Assembly (NCBI RefSeq): GCF_004296575.1
Contig: NZ_SAYT01000007.1
Span: forward strand, 186,001 to 250,000
From: Dyella amyloliquefaciens
GTDB lineage: Bacteria > Pseudomonadota > Gammaproteobacteria > Xanthomonadales > Rhodanobacteraceae
DNA length: 64,000 nt
Direction of reading: 5' to 3'
Below, in pieces: positions 26,556 through 34,982 of the stretch. Within the stretch, counting starts at the first letter, position 1. The number at the start of each line of letters is the position of its first letter. Under the pieces are notes generated by a model, which was given only the letters and a program-made list of their open reading frames with translations, ran no database searches and was not told the DNA's origin. The translations under genes and the position numbers were made by a program.

Positions 26556-27952
26556 TTCGTGCCCCAGCGCTTGCGCATTCTGAATACTTCGGCCACGTAA
26601 CCCATCACGCACCCGGGTTGCAGCACGACACCGTAGAACAGCGTGTACATCAACAAGCCGAACGGGTTGCGACGTACCTTGAGGTCCTGCGCATGGAACA
26701 TGCGCGACTGGATCGCGTACATCAGGTAGTTGACCAGGCCGGCCATCGGCAGCACCAGCAGGGTCATCGGACCGGCCAGCCAATAGATGCCGAAGCACGC
26801 GAGCAGCATGCCCGGAATGAAGACCAGCGTGTAGACCAGATCCATATAGGGGAACAGCAGGTTCCACCAGATGAAGATCGTGCTCATGCGGCGACGGAAC
26901 AACAGGCCACCATGCAGCTTGAAAGCTTCGATAAGCCCGCGCGACCAGCGCTGGCGCTGGCGGATGAACTGGCGCAGCGTGGTCGGCGCGTTGGTGAAGG
27001 TGATGGCGTCTTCGCAGTAACCCACGCGATGACCATCGCGCAGGATGGCCCAGGTGAGCACGATGTCTTCGCCCACGCACTCCGGCCACCCGCCGACCAC
27101 GCGCAGGATGTCGGTGCGATACAGCGAGAATGCACCCTGCGCGACCAGCGTGCCCTGGAACAGGCTCTGCAGGCGCTTCACCGCGGCGATGCCGTGGAAG
27201 TAGTCCCACTCCTGCATGCGCGTGACCAGGTTGACGCGCGAGTTGCGCACCAGCACGGCGCCGGCGACGGACGCCGTGTTCGGCGGATCGCTCATGTAAC
27301 GCTCCACCAGCCGGCGCAGCGCATGGCGGTAGAGGTAGGAGTCGGCGTCGAGCGTGATGGTGAGCGGATACGAAGCGTGGCGCAGTCCGACGTTCAGCGC
27401 CTTGGCCTTGCCACCGTTGCACTTGAGGTCGATGACGTGCAGCCAGGGGAAGGACACGCTGCGCAGGCGCTCCATGGTGCCGTCGGTCGAGCCGTCGTTG
27501 ATCACCATGACTTCGATGGGGCCGGGATATTCCTGCTTGGCGATGCTCGCGATGGTGCTGAGGATGGACTCTTCCTCGTTGAACGCGGCCACCAGCACAG
27601 TGATGCCGGGCAGGTCGCTATCGGCGAAGCGCGAGCGCGGCGGACGGCGATCCACCAGCAGGCCGACCACCAGGAACGCATTCATGAAACCAGGGAGGAT
27701 GGCGATACCGAAAATCATCACATGCGCCATCACGCTGCCGACCACGGTGGCGAGTTCATGGATCCAGCGCTGGGCCAGCATGTAGGAGGCCACGCCCCAG
27801 GCGATCGAGAGGGTCAGCGTCAGCACGAACTTGAAGCGTACCGACAGGTAGGACCGGCGGTGCACCCTGCTGTCGTTGGCGGCGTCCATCGGCAGCGAAG
27901 CGGATTTTGCCTTGGATGGCTGATCCCGCCACGCTTCCGCATTGATGCTCAT
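26552..27952 (-). CDS. PgaC/XagB-like membrane glycosyltransferase (GT2)
   Basis: A 466-residue processive GT2 synthase. Two N-terminal helices (residues 42-60 and 72-100) lead to the catalytic domain with NDGS (Asp153), DADS (202-205), VGEDIVLTWA (Glu295, Asp296) and the processivity motif QRQRW (332-336); then further helices form the translocation channel. This is the layout of PgaC, which makes poly-beta-1,6-GlcNAc, and of Xanthomonas XagB. The start at 27952 is supported by GGAG upstream. The partner outer-membrane gene overlaps downstream. No PgaB-type deacetylase or PgaD is next to it. Confidence 0.85.
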   Translation of the reverse strand: MSINAEAWRDQPSKAKSASLPMDAANDSRVHRRSYLSVRFKFVLTLTLSIAWGVASYMLAQRWIHELATVVGSVMAHVMIFGIAILPGFMNAFLVVGLLVDRRPPRSRFADSDLPGITVLVAAFNEEESILSTIASIAKQEYPGPIEVMVINDGSTDGTMERLRSVSFPWLHVIDLKCNGGKAKALNVGLRHASYPLTITLDADSYLYRHALRRLVERYMSDPPNTASVAGAVLVRNSRVNLVTRMQEWDYFHGIAAVKRLQSLFQGTLVAQGAFSLYRTDILRVVGGWPECVGEDIVLTWAILRDGHRVGYCEDAITFTNAPTTLRQFIRQRQRWSRGLIEAFKLHGGLLFRRRMSTIFIWWNLLFPYMDLVYTLVFIPGMLLACFGIYWLAGPMTLLVLPMAGLVNYLMYAIQSRMFHAQDLKVRRNPFGLLMYTLFYGVVLQPGCVMGYVAEVFRMRKRWGTK

Positions 27953-28252
27953 GAATGCTCCGATCGTCTGATGGCTTGCCGCAGGTACGAGCGGTCCCTG
28001 CCCGCCGGATCGTCGTTCCGGTGGGAGAAGTGCTCGTCCGGTGGTTCCGGCTGGGTGACCCTCGCTCACCTGGCGAGTGGTTGGCCCGTAATTCCCTGAG
28101 GATTTCAGGGCAAGAGTCGTGCCAGCCGGGCACGGTCGAGGAGTGTCCGGGAATGGCGGGTTTTCCGGGTAAAACCGGCCCCCGCGTCGCCGCTGGCAAG
28201 GCTGGGCGGAAGCGGCGCGAGGGGTTCGAGCGACGCCTTGGGTCAATGCGTG

Positions 28253-28285
28253 ACAAAAAAAGCCGCGGCTGGGCCGCGGCTTTTT
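28253..28285. terminator. Bidirectional intrinsic terminator
   Basis: A 9-bp GC-rich stem (AGCCGCGGC / GCCGCGGCT) with a 3-base loop is flanked by seven A on the left and five T on the right, so it can end transcripts in either direction. Its main client is the leftward SH3 gene, whose stop is 20 bp away. Confidence 0.85.
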
Positions 28286-28304
28286 CGGGAGGACGGGGAC
28301 GGGA

Positions 28305-29102
28305 TCAGTGCCCGTTGTCGTCCTGCTTCTTCGGCTCCGGATGCGGGGCCGGCTTCTGGCCGCCGTGGTTGTCGCCTTGTGGCGGGCGATGCTCCTGCAC
28401 CGGCGGATGGGAGCCTCCGCTCGGAGGACGACCCACCGGCTGGCCGTGGCCCTCGGCGGGCTGCGGCGGTCGGTTGGCGGAAGGCGCAGGCCGGTAGGTT
28501 GACGACGGTGGGCGATTCTCCGGGCGATTCACCGGCGGACGGTTCTCGGGCGGGCGTGCAGGTTGCGGCCGATAGTTGGCCGAAGGCACGGGCTGGACGC
28601 CCGGACCCGGCGGTCGACGAGCTTCCGGCGGCGGCTGGCGGCCCGGGCCCGGAGGCGGTCGATCATGGTCCCCTCCATGCCAACCCGGCGGACGCGGCGC
28701 AATAGGGTGGCTGTACCAGCGATCGCGATCCCGATAGAACGGCCGGTCACGGTAGTAGTGGTCCCAGTACACGCCGATGGAGAAGGCGATGATGGGGATG
28801 CCGATACGCGGGCCGTAATCGGCCACGATCACCGGTTGGTTGTCGTAGGTGTACTGCACGAACGTACCGGCGACCCAGCCGCGCATGCCCATCGTGATCA
28901 CGTCGCACCAGGTCCATCCGTCGAGGCAGCCCTGGATGGCCACGGGTGTGCCCGCAGGCAATTGGGCAACGGCGGGATAGCCAATGTCGGGGCCGGAGTA
29001 AAGATCGACGTAAGAGGTGACCACGCCACTGGCGCCTTGTGCGGCGGCCGGGCCCGCAAGGACCAACGAAAGCAGAATCGTGCACTGTTGTATGCGTCGC
29101 AT
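28305..29102 (-). CDS. Exported SH3-domain protein with long Pro/Arg-rich tail
   Basis: A 265-residue protein with a signal peptide (ends GPAAAQ), then a bacterial SH3 domain (about 25-85: VDLYSGPDIGYPAVAQL, GWTWCDVITMGMRGWV), a short hydrophobic piece (PIIAFSIGVYWDHYY), and from residue 115 to the end a low-complexity tail of Pro, Arg, Gly, Asn, His with motifs like NRPP. SH3b domains often bind cell-wall peptides. The tail is probably disordered and may run through or along the cell wall. The gene stands alone before a strong terminator. No specific function can be named. Confidence 0.8.
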   Translation of the reverse strand: MRRIQQCTILLSLVLAGPAAAQGASGVVTSYVDLYSGPDIGYPAVAQLPAGTPVAIQGCLDGWTWCDVITMGMRGWVAGTFVQYTYDNQPVIVADYGPRIGIPIIAFSIGVYWDHYYRDRPFYRDRDRWYSHPIAPRPPGWHGGDHDRPPPGPGRQPPPEARRPPGPGVQPVPSANYRPQPARPPENRPPVNRPENRPPSSTYRPAPSANRPPQPAEGHGQPVGRPPSGGSHPPVQEHRPPQGDNHGGQKPAPHPEPKKQDDNGH

Positions 29103-29224
29103 CGAAGTCTCTTCGTGTGTATGCGACCCGATGAGACCCCCGCCTACGAGAAGACATCGTCAATCCTGTGTAAGCGGACTGGCAAGCCTTCAGGAAGGAC
29201 AACGCTGGGAAAACGCAGCGAAGA

Positions 29225-31096
29225 TCAGGCGATCTCCGCCAATTGTCCCTGTACCTCGTTGATCGAGTTGCGGATGCGATGGCTGAAGATCGAATCCTCG
29301 TGATGGATCATCACCAGCCGCTCGGTGGCACGCGTCATCGCCACATAGAGCAGGCGCGCTTCGTCGGCTTCGTCCTTGCCCGGCTTCGGCAGCGAGCCGA
29401 GTCCAGGGATGACCACCAGCGGAAACTCCAGGCCTTTGCTGGAGTGCATGGTGACCAGTTTCACCGTGTCCTCCACCACGAACAGCGAACTCTTGCCGTT
29501 GCCTTCCGCCAGGCGGCTGGGAATGCCGGCGCGTTCCAGTGCTTCGTGCAGCTTCTCGCCTTCCCAGCCATTGCGGAAGATCACCGCCATGTCCGACAGG
29601 CGCCGGCCATGGCCCTGTTCGTGACGCAGTCGCTCGATGATGGCGGGCAACTGGTCTTCCTGCCGTTCGACGCGGATCAGTTCCGGCAGTGCGCCACGGC
29701 GGCCCGCGCTTTGCGGCGCGACCAGCGGCACGCTGTCGTCGTCCTCGCTGCGTTCGAGCAGGAGTTCGTTGGCGAAGCCGCGCGCGACGGAGAGGATTTC
29801 CAGCGTGTTGCGGTAGTTGAGCTTGAGGATGGTGGTGCGACCCTGCGCCTGCACGCCCAGGCTTTTCCAGCTGAGTTTCTTGCGGCTGGCCTGGCCGTAG
29901 ATGTTCTGCGCGTCGTCGTACAGCACCAGCAGGGAGTTGGTGTTGGGATCGATCATCTGCACGATCAGCTTGTACCAGTCCGGCTCGAAGTCGTGACCTT
30001 CGTCGATCAGCACCGCGCCGTACTGGAAGCGCGGAATCTGCCCGCGATCCACGCCTTCGATCACCGCCGGCGGCAGCTCTTCCGCGAAGTGCGGACCGTC
30101 AGGCGGCAACGGCACGTGGTAGGCCGTGAGCATGCTGCGGCACCACTTGTGGAAGTTGTAGACCTGCACCTTGTCGCTGAGCCCGCGTTCGCCCATCAGC
30201 TGTTCCAGGCGCGCGGCCAGCGTCTTGTTGTAGCAGAGCACCAGGATGGGCTTGGACAGTGCGCGCGCCAGTTCCATCGCGCGAAAGCCCAGGATCATCG
30301 TCTTGCCCGAGCCGGCCACGCCGTGAATGATGCGGTGCTCGTCGCCCAGCGAGCGCGCCAGAAGTTCCTGCTGCGCGTCCATCACCTTGATGAGGTCGGG
30401 CACTTCCACCTTGGTCACGCTGGCGCGATCGCTGGAGGCAAACAGGCCGAACTGGCCTTCGCCCGGTTCCACGCGAATCTCGGGAAACAGGTGCCAGCGC
30501 ACGCGATCGATCTGCGGCAGCGTGAGCGCGGTGGGAAATACCTGCGGGAACATCGCCCACAGCCGCTCCTGGAACGCTTCCGACTCCACCGTCTCGTACA
30601 TCTCGTCCTGGCAGATCACCAGATGCGCGGGAATCACCGCGTCGAGTTCCCCCGCCTCGAACTGCTTGCGGCTGATGTTGGCCAGCACCACGCCGTAGCC
30701 CCACGGCATCAGCAGCTTGCCTTCGTACATGTGGCCGGGTGGGTGGCGCAGCGCGGGATCGTGCTGCAGAACCTTGTAGATTTCGCTGGCGCAGTCGCGC
30801 GCCTGCATCAGCGGGTTGTGCTCCTTCACGCTGCTGCTGCCGGTGAGCAGGGTGAACAGCGTGCGATCGGCCTGCTGGATGGTGCCGGCCTTCCAGTCCT
30901 TCACTTCCAGCACCAGCAGGCCGCGGCGAGGATGGAACACGATGAAGTCGGGGCGCCGCTGCCTGGGCCCGACGGGCACGTCGTACCACAGCAGGTAGTC
31001 TTCCTCGAGCTTCTGTTCCAGCCGCTCGGACAGGCGCTTCTCGCCGCTGGTCATGCGCGACAGGCAGCTGTTTCGGGAAGGAATGAGTGTCGCCAT
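29225..31096 (-). CDS. NERD-domain superfamily 1 helicase
   Basis: A 623-residue fusion. Residues 15-110 form a NERD domain with RRPDFIVF (Asp50) and VLEVKDW (Glu64, Lys66), a PD-(D/E)xK-like nuclease core. From about 250 comes a UvrD/Rep-type helicase: Walker A GVAGSGKT (259-266), LCYNKTLA, the DEGHD box, ILKLNYRNT, and a late TMHSSKGLEFP and YVAMTRATE. NERD-helicases are scattered in bacteria and are linked to DNA repair or defence, without a fixed role. The start at 31096 is supported by length and a CAGGGG upstream. No obvious partner gene lies next to it. Confidence 0.85.
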   Translation of the reverse strand: MATLIPSRNSCLSRMTSGEKRLSERLEQKLEEDYLLWYDVPVGPRQRRPDFIVFHPRRGLLVLEVKDWKAGTIQQADRTLFTLLTGSSSVKEHNPLMQARDCASEIYKVLQHDPALRHPPGHMYEGKLLMPWGYGVVLANISRKQFEAGELDAVIPAHLVICQDEMYETVESEAFQERLWAMFPQVFPTALTLPQIDRVRWHLFPEIRVEPGEGQFGLFASSDRASVTKVEVPDLIKVMDAQQELLARSLGDEHRIIHGVAGSGKTMILGFRAMELARALSKPILVLCYNKTLAARLEQLMGERGLSDKVQVYNFHKWCRSMLTAYHVPLPPDGPHFAEELPPAVIEGVDRGQIPRFQYGAVLIDEGHDFEPDWYKLIVQMIDPNTNSLLVLYDDAQNIYGQASRKKLSWKSLGVQAQGRTTILKLNYRNTLEILSVARGFANELLLERSEDDDSVPLVAPQSAGRRGALPELIRVERQEDQLPAIIERLRHEQGHGRRLSDMAVIFRNGWEGEKLHEALERAGIPSRLAEGNGKSSLFVVEDTVKLVTMHSSKGLEFPLVVIPGLGSLPKPGKDEADEARLLYVAMTRATERLVMIHHEDSIFSHRIRNSINEVQGQLAEIA

Positions 31097-31246
31097 CGCG
31101 GCCCCTGGGCGTTCCGATCCGGCGACGTTAGCGGATCGGGGGCGACTGTCAATCTGGACGGCTCCGGCGCTTGGATTTTCCCCAAGACGCACAGCGGTGG
31201 CCGGCGTAGGGTCCATCGCCTGTCTTTACCATCACGGAGCACCCGC

Positions 31247-31714
31247 ATGAGCATGTATCCCGCGCCCATCGTCCATGAACTGTTCCCCTATCTGCGCGTG
31301 CGCAATGCCAGTGCCGCCATCGACTACTACCAGCGCGCCTTCGGAGCGAGGCTGCGCTTGCGGCTCGACGAGCCGGGTACGGGACGGGTGGGGCATGCGG
31401 AACTCGAACTGGGTACCGCCGTGCTGATGGTGTCCGACGAATATCCCGAGCATGGCATCGTCGGCCCCGAGAGCGTGGGTGGCACCAGCGTCTCCATGCA
31501 CCTGCACGTGGACAATGCCGACCATGCACTGGCCCGCGCCGTGGCTGCGGGAGGCCAGTTGATACGACCGGCGCAGGACGCGTTCTATGGCGAGCGCAGC
31601 GGCACGGTGCGCGATCCGTTCGGCCATGAGTGGCTGATCGGCCACAGCATCGAAGACGTGAGCCCCGAGGAAATGCAGCGTCGCTACGACGAGCTCATGG
31701 GCGAGAACTGCTAG
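31247..31714 (+). CDS. VOC superfamily (PhnB/glyoxalase-like) protein
   Basis: A 155-residue vicinal-oxygen-chelate protein. Seen are PYLRVRNASAAIDYYQRAFGA, the typical opening helix (given in part: IDYYQRAFGA), HLHVDNADHALARAV, and the ending RSGTVRDPFGHEWLIG, which holds the metal-site region of the PhnB-like subgroup. GGAG lies before the start at 31247. Substrates of this subgroup are mostly unknown. Its stop interlocks in a CTAG with that of the convergent MpaB-type gene. Confidence 0.88.
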   Translation: MSMYPAPIVHELFPYLRVRNASAAIDYYQRAFGARLRLRLDEPGTGRVGHAELELGTAVLMVSDEYPEHGIVGPESVGGTSVSMHLHVDNADHALARAVAAGGQLIRPAQDAFYGERSGTVRDPFGHEWLIGHSIEDVSPEEMQRRYDELMGENC

Positions 31715-32640
31715 CTCCGTGGCCAGTGTTGCAGCGTGTCGGCCGATACGCTGACGCGTGCACAGGCGCGCGCGGCGATGCCGTCATGCAATGCGGCGCG
31801 GAAGATCGGCGCCACCGACCACAAGGCCCTCGACGTGAGTCGCGCCTGCGTCCGCTGCAGGGAGGAGCGGCCCAGTAGCGATTCAGCCCATTCCGGCAAC
31901 AGCGCTGCACCGGCCTGCAGAAAGACGTCGCGCGACAGCCCCGCTACCGGCACCGGAAGCCGCACCCTCGAAAGCACGTCGAGCACTTCGCGCGAACGAT
32001 GGCTGAACTGCAACTGCGGCCGCACGTCCCGGAAATAGGCAGAGATCTGCGTTTCGGATGAAGGCACATCGCGAGCGCCCAGCGCTTCGGCGACACGACG
32101 CACCTCGTCGTAGTACCGGTCCGCGGCATCGGCAGGCAAGGAGGCATGGCTGTAGCGTCGGTAACCCTGAAGGAAACTGTAAGCCTCGGTGACATGCACC
32201 CAGGTCAGAAGATGCGGATCGCCCGCAGCGTATGGGCGTCCATCTTCGGCCACGCCTTGCACCTGCGCGTGGATCGTTCTGACCCGCTCGATCAGCATCT
32301 GCGCCTGGTCGCGTGGTGCATACGTGGTGCCACTGACGAAAGAAGTGGTGCGACGGAGGCGGCCGATCAGGTCTTCGCGAAAGTTGGAGTGGTCCCACAC
32401 GCCGGCGAGCGCGAGCGGATGCAAGGTCTGCAGCATCAGGGCCGCGAGTCCACCGGCGAGCATGCCGGGGAAGTCCGCGTGCACGCGCCAGGTCGCACTG
32501 TCCGGCCCGAACAGGCCGGCATCACCCACGGGGTGATCGTAGTCGACATGCCCGCCGCCGCCGCGTGGAAATGCACTCAGCACCCAGCGACGAATGGGTT
32601 CGCGTGCGGGTCTCGCCAGCAATTTCCATGGAGTGAGCAT
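31711..32640 (-). CDS. MpaB/latex-oxygenase-like protein (DUF2236)
   Basis: A 309-residue member of the DUF2236 family, related to fungal MpaB and the rubber oxygenase Lcp, which bind haem b. Recognisable are the FGPDSATWRVHADFPGMLAG opening, LMLQTLHPLALAGVWDHSNF, and LTWVHVTEAYSFLQGYRRY with the conserved His that serves as a haem ligand in the family. No signal peptide is seen. In bacteria the substrate is unknown. It is divergent from the DAHP synthase leader by about 70 bp. Confidence 0.85.
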   Translation of the reverse strand: MLTPWKLLARPAREPIRRWVLSAFPRGGGGHVDYDHPVGDAGLFGPDSATWRVHADFPGMLAGGLAALMLQTLHPLALAGVWDHSNFREDLIGRLRRTTSFVSGTTYAPRDQAQMLIERVRTIHAQVQGVAEDGRPYAAGDPHLLTWVHVTEAYSFLQGYRRYSHASLPADAADRYYDEVRRVAEALGARDVPSSETQISAYFRDVRPQLQFSHRSREVLDVLSRVRLPVPVAGLSRDVFLQAGAALLPEWAESLLGRSSLQRTQARLTSRALWSVAPIFRAALHDGIAARACARVSVSADTLQHWPRS

Positions 32641-32712
32641 GGGGCGAGTGTATCGCTTGGTTACAAATGCATCCTTTGCATGCGCGAAAAAGCTGTGTTA
32701 TTTCTTTTCGCC

Positions 32713-32796
32713 ATGACCTACACCACCGCCCGCCAGTATTTTTGGTTTTACGGCTATCCGATGCCGCTGGCGGAGGGTGGGTCGCGAATGTCTTAA
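32713..32796 (+). CDS. Aromatic-rich leader peptide of the DAHP synthase attenuator
   Basis: A 27-residue peptide, MTYTTARQYFWFYGYPMPLA followed by EGGSRMS, with Tyr-Phe-Trp-Phe-Tyr in a row (codons 32737-32751) plus Tyr at 32719 and 32755. Such a run directly before a terminator and a DAHP synthase gene is the hallmark of transcription attenuation. Ribosome pausing at scarce aromatic tRNAs would leave 32766-32773 free to pair with the terminator. All three aromatic amino acids are sensed, fitting an enzyme at the top of the shared pathway. Confidence 0.85.
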   Translation: MTYTTARQYFWFYGYPMPLAEGGSRMS

Positions 32797-32829
32797 GACT
32801 TCGACACCAGAACCCAAAAGGCCGCCAGC
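32766..32829 (+). promoter_or_regulatory. Antiterminator pairing of the attenuator
   Basis: GCTGGCGG at 32766-32773, inside the leader peptide codons for Pro-Leu-Ala-Glu, is perfectly complementary to CCGCCAGC at 32822-32829, the left arm of the terminator. The two pairings exclude each other. A ribosome stalled on the aromatic codons leaves 32766-32773 open (read-through); a ribosome finishing at 32796 covers it (termination). Confidence 0.8.
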
Positions 32830-32848
32830 CACCACTGGCGGCCTTTTT
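32820..32848 (+). terminator. Attenuator terminator before DAHP synthase
   Basis: A perfect 9-bp stem (GGCCGCCAG / CTGGCGGCC, 32820-32828 and 32835-32843) with loop CCACCA and a run of five T lies 24 bp after the leader stop and 40 bp before the DAHP synthase start. Confidence 0.9.
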
Positions 32849-32887
32849 CTTGGGCCGCGAGTGGAACCCCCCGACCAGGAGACCACC

Positions 32888-33985
32888 GTGAACCCTTCCA
32901 CCGACGACCTGCGCATTCGCGCCATCACCCGGCTCAGCACGCCAGCCGAGGTGATGCGCGATTTCCCCATGAGCGGGCGTGCGGCCAGTACCGTGAGCGC
33001 ATCGCGCGGGGCCTTGCACGACATTCTTTGCGGCCGTGACGACCGCGTGGCGGTGGTCATTGGCCCCTGTTCGATCCATGACACCGCCGCCGCACTCGAA
33101 TACGCCGAGCGCCTGGCCAAGCTTCGCAAGCACCATGCGGGCGAGCTCGAGATCGTGATGCGTGTGTACTTCGAGAAGCCGCGTACCACCGTGGGCTGGA
33201 AGGGGTTGATCAACGATCCGGATCTCGACGGCAGCTTCCAGATCGACAAGGGGCTGCGCATGGCACGTGGCCTGCTGCGCGACATCAACGAGATGGGCGT
33301 GCCGGCGGGTTGCGAATTCCTCGACATGATCACGCCGCAATACATCGCCGATCTGGTGGCGTGGGGCGCCATCGGCGCGCGCACGACGGAGAGCCAGGTG
33401 CATCGTGAACTCGCTTCAGGCCTGTCCTGTCCGGTCGGCTTCAAGAACGGCACCGATGGCAACGTGAAGATCGCGGTCGATGCCGTGCAGGCCGCATCGC
33501 AGCCGCACCATTTCATGGCAGTGACCAAGGACGGCCAGACGGCCATTGCCGCGACCGCTGGCAATGAGGATTGCCATGTCATCCTGCGCGGCGGCAAGAC
33601 GCCGAACTACGACGCGGCCAACGTCGACGCGGCATGCAAGGCCATCGCCGGAGCGGGCCTCGATGGCCGAGTGATGATCGATGCCAGCCACGCCAACAGC
33701 AGCAAGCAACCGGAAAACCAGCCACGCGTGGTGGACGACATCGCCAGCCAGCTGGCCGGCGGCGAACGCCGCATCGTCGGTGTGATGGTGGAGAGCCACC
33801 TCGTCGGCGGCCGCCAGGAGCTGGTAGCTAACCAGGCGCTGCGCTATGGCCAGAGCATCACGGACGGTTGCATCGACTGGGATGCTTCCGTCGAGGTGCT
33901 GGAGAACCTGGCGCACGCCGTGCGTGTGCGGCGCGCGATGGAGCGTGTACCCATGCGCAGCGCACGCGTCGCGGCCGGCTGCTGA
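32888..33985 (+). CDS. aroG: 3-Deoxy-7-phosphoheptulonate (DAHP) synthase, class I
   Basis: A 365-residue enzyme joining phosphoenolpyruvate and erythrose 4-phosphate in the first step of the shikimate pathway. Key blocks are VVIGPCSIHD, MRVYFEKPRTTVGWKG, the GARTTESQVHRELASG region, VGFKNGTDGN and DASHANSSK with the metal and phosphate ligands. Class I alpha-type like E. coli AroF/G/H; which aromatic amino acid inhibits it cannot be read here, so the aroG symbol is nominal. GTG at 32888 is the start, with AGGAG upstream. Expression is controlled by the leader attenuator, which replaces or adds to feedback control. Confidence 0.93.
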   Translation: MNPSTDDLRIRAITRLSTPAEVMRDFPMSGRAASTVSASRGALHDILCGRDDRVAVVIGPCSIHDTAAALEYAERLAKLRKHHAGELEIVMRVYFEKPRTTVGWKGLINDPDLDGSFQIDKGLRMARGLLRDINEMGVPAGCEFLDMITPQYIADLVAWGAIGARTTESQVHRELASGLSCPVGFKNGTDGNVKIAVDAVQAASQPHHFMAVTKDGQTAIAATAGNEDCHVILRGGKTPNYDAANVDAACKAIAGAGLDGRVMIDASHANSSKQPENQPRVVDDIASQLAGGERRIVGVMVESHLVGGRQELVANQALRYGQSITDGCIDWDASVEVLENLAHAVRVRRAMERVPMRSARVAAGC

Positions 33986-34022
33986 GGATCGGTCTCGACG
34001 CGCTTTTCTGAAGGGGAATGCG

Positions 34023-34871
34023 CTATCTGCGGCCTTCCCGACTCAGGGCACTTGGATCCACGGCGAGCGTGAGGCCAGCCACCTGGATATCGCCTTCCTT
34101 GCTCAACGTGGCGATGGAATCGTTGCCGTGCTGGGTGAGGTAGACGTTGTCCTGTTCCAGCGTCGTGCGCTCAAGGCCATGGCGCTGATAGGGCTGGCCA
34201 GCCATCGCAGCAAGGCTGTCTGCCTCGGTAAAGAACAATTGCCCGGTGTACACGACCTGGCCGCCGCGATAGTGACCGTCCTGGATCTGGCCACCGATAT
34301 GCAGCTTCAGGTGGATATGGTTGCAGCGCCCCGCGTAATAGCCGGGAAAAATGGTGTGGAACGCCACCTGGCCACGCGCATCGGCGATCTGAACGCCGCG
34401 CAGGAAGGTCAGATCGTCGCTCGCGACACTGCGTGGCGGCGCACCGTGCATGCGATCGCCCGCACCACCCGGTGGAGGTCCGGGCGGCATGCCTGCCGGC
34501 GGCGTACCCGGTGGCCTGCCGGGTGGCGGCGGTCCCATGCCCGGGCCGCCAGGCGTCATCGCAGTGAAGCCCGAATACAGGCCCTGTGCATCGCAATGCC
34601 AGATTTCCAGCGCGGTGCCGCTCAAGGGGCGACACGTGCGGCTGTCCAGCACATCGAAGCGCAGGGTCAACGGTAACCCTGGCTTGCCTTCGGTGATGTC
34701 CTGCCGCAACACGGCGCGATCCAGGTAGTACGGACCTTCGGTCTGCTCCGCGTTGAGGCGGCAGGCGGGGCGGCCATCAGGCAATGCGCGCGCTATGCGG
34801 GCGAAGGGTAGTGCGGCGAATCCACTCGCACACAGCTGCAGGAAGTGGCGTCGATTCCAGGTGTCTTTCAC
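34023..34871 (-). CDS. Exported intradiol ring-cleavage dioxygenase
   Basis: A 282-residue iron(III) dioxygenase of the catechol/protocatechuate type. TEGPYYLDR near residue 40 and the core GYYAGRCNHIHLKLH, with Tyr and the two His iron ligands, are family marks. The N-terminus (NRRHFLQLCASG) looks like a Tat signal, so it may be exported folded with iron; this subgroup occurs outside aromatic degradation operons and its substrate is unknown. A flexible insert of Pro, Gly and Met (about 120-160) interrupts the fold just before the iron region. The GTG at 34871 is chosen to start at this Tat-like signal. Confidence 0.8.
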   Translation of the reverse strand: MKDTWNRRHFLQLCASGFAALPFARIARALPDGRPACRLNAEQTEGPYYLDRAVLRQDITEGKPGLPLTLRFDVLDSRTCRPLSGTALEIWHCDAQGLYSGFTAMTPGGPGMGPPPPGRPPGTPPAGMPPGPPPGGAGDRMHGAPPRSVASDDLTFLRGVQIADARGQVAFHTIFPGYYAGRCNHIHLKLHIGGQIQDGHYRGGQVVYTGQLFFTEADSLAAMAGQPYQRHGLERTTLEQDNVYLTQHGNDSIATLSKEGDIQVAGLTLAVDPSALSREGRR

Positions 34872-34982
34872 TACGAGTCCAGGGATGAGCTGCACTGGGT
34901 GGTGCGGTCCATCATCGAACGTTCGTGCGGTGCGATGGATGACAGCGCGGTATCCGAGCAACCGTTGTCTCACCGTCAGAGA

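Noticed and set aside
26507-28099. 530-codon frame opposite the glycosyltransferase
   Set aside because: His/Gln/Arg/Asp-rich shadow without any recognisable domain, fully antisense to a gene with all GT2 motifs.
29243-31714. An 823-codon plus-strand frame opposite the NERD-helicase
   Set aside because: Only its last 155 codons (31247-31714) form a real VOC protein with its own ribosome site; the rest is shadow of the helicase.
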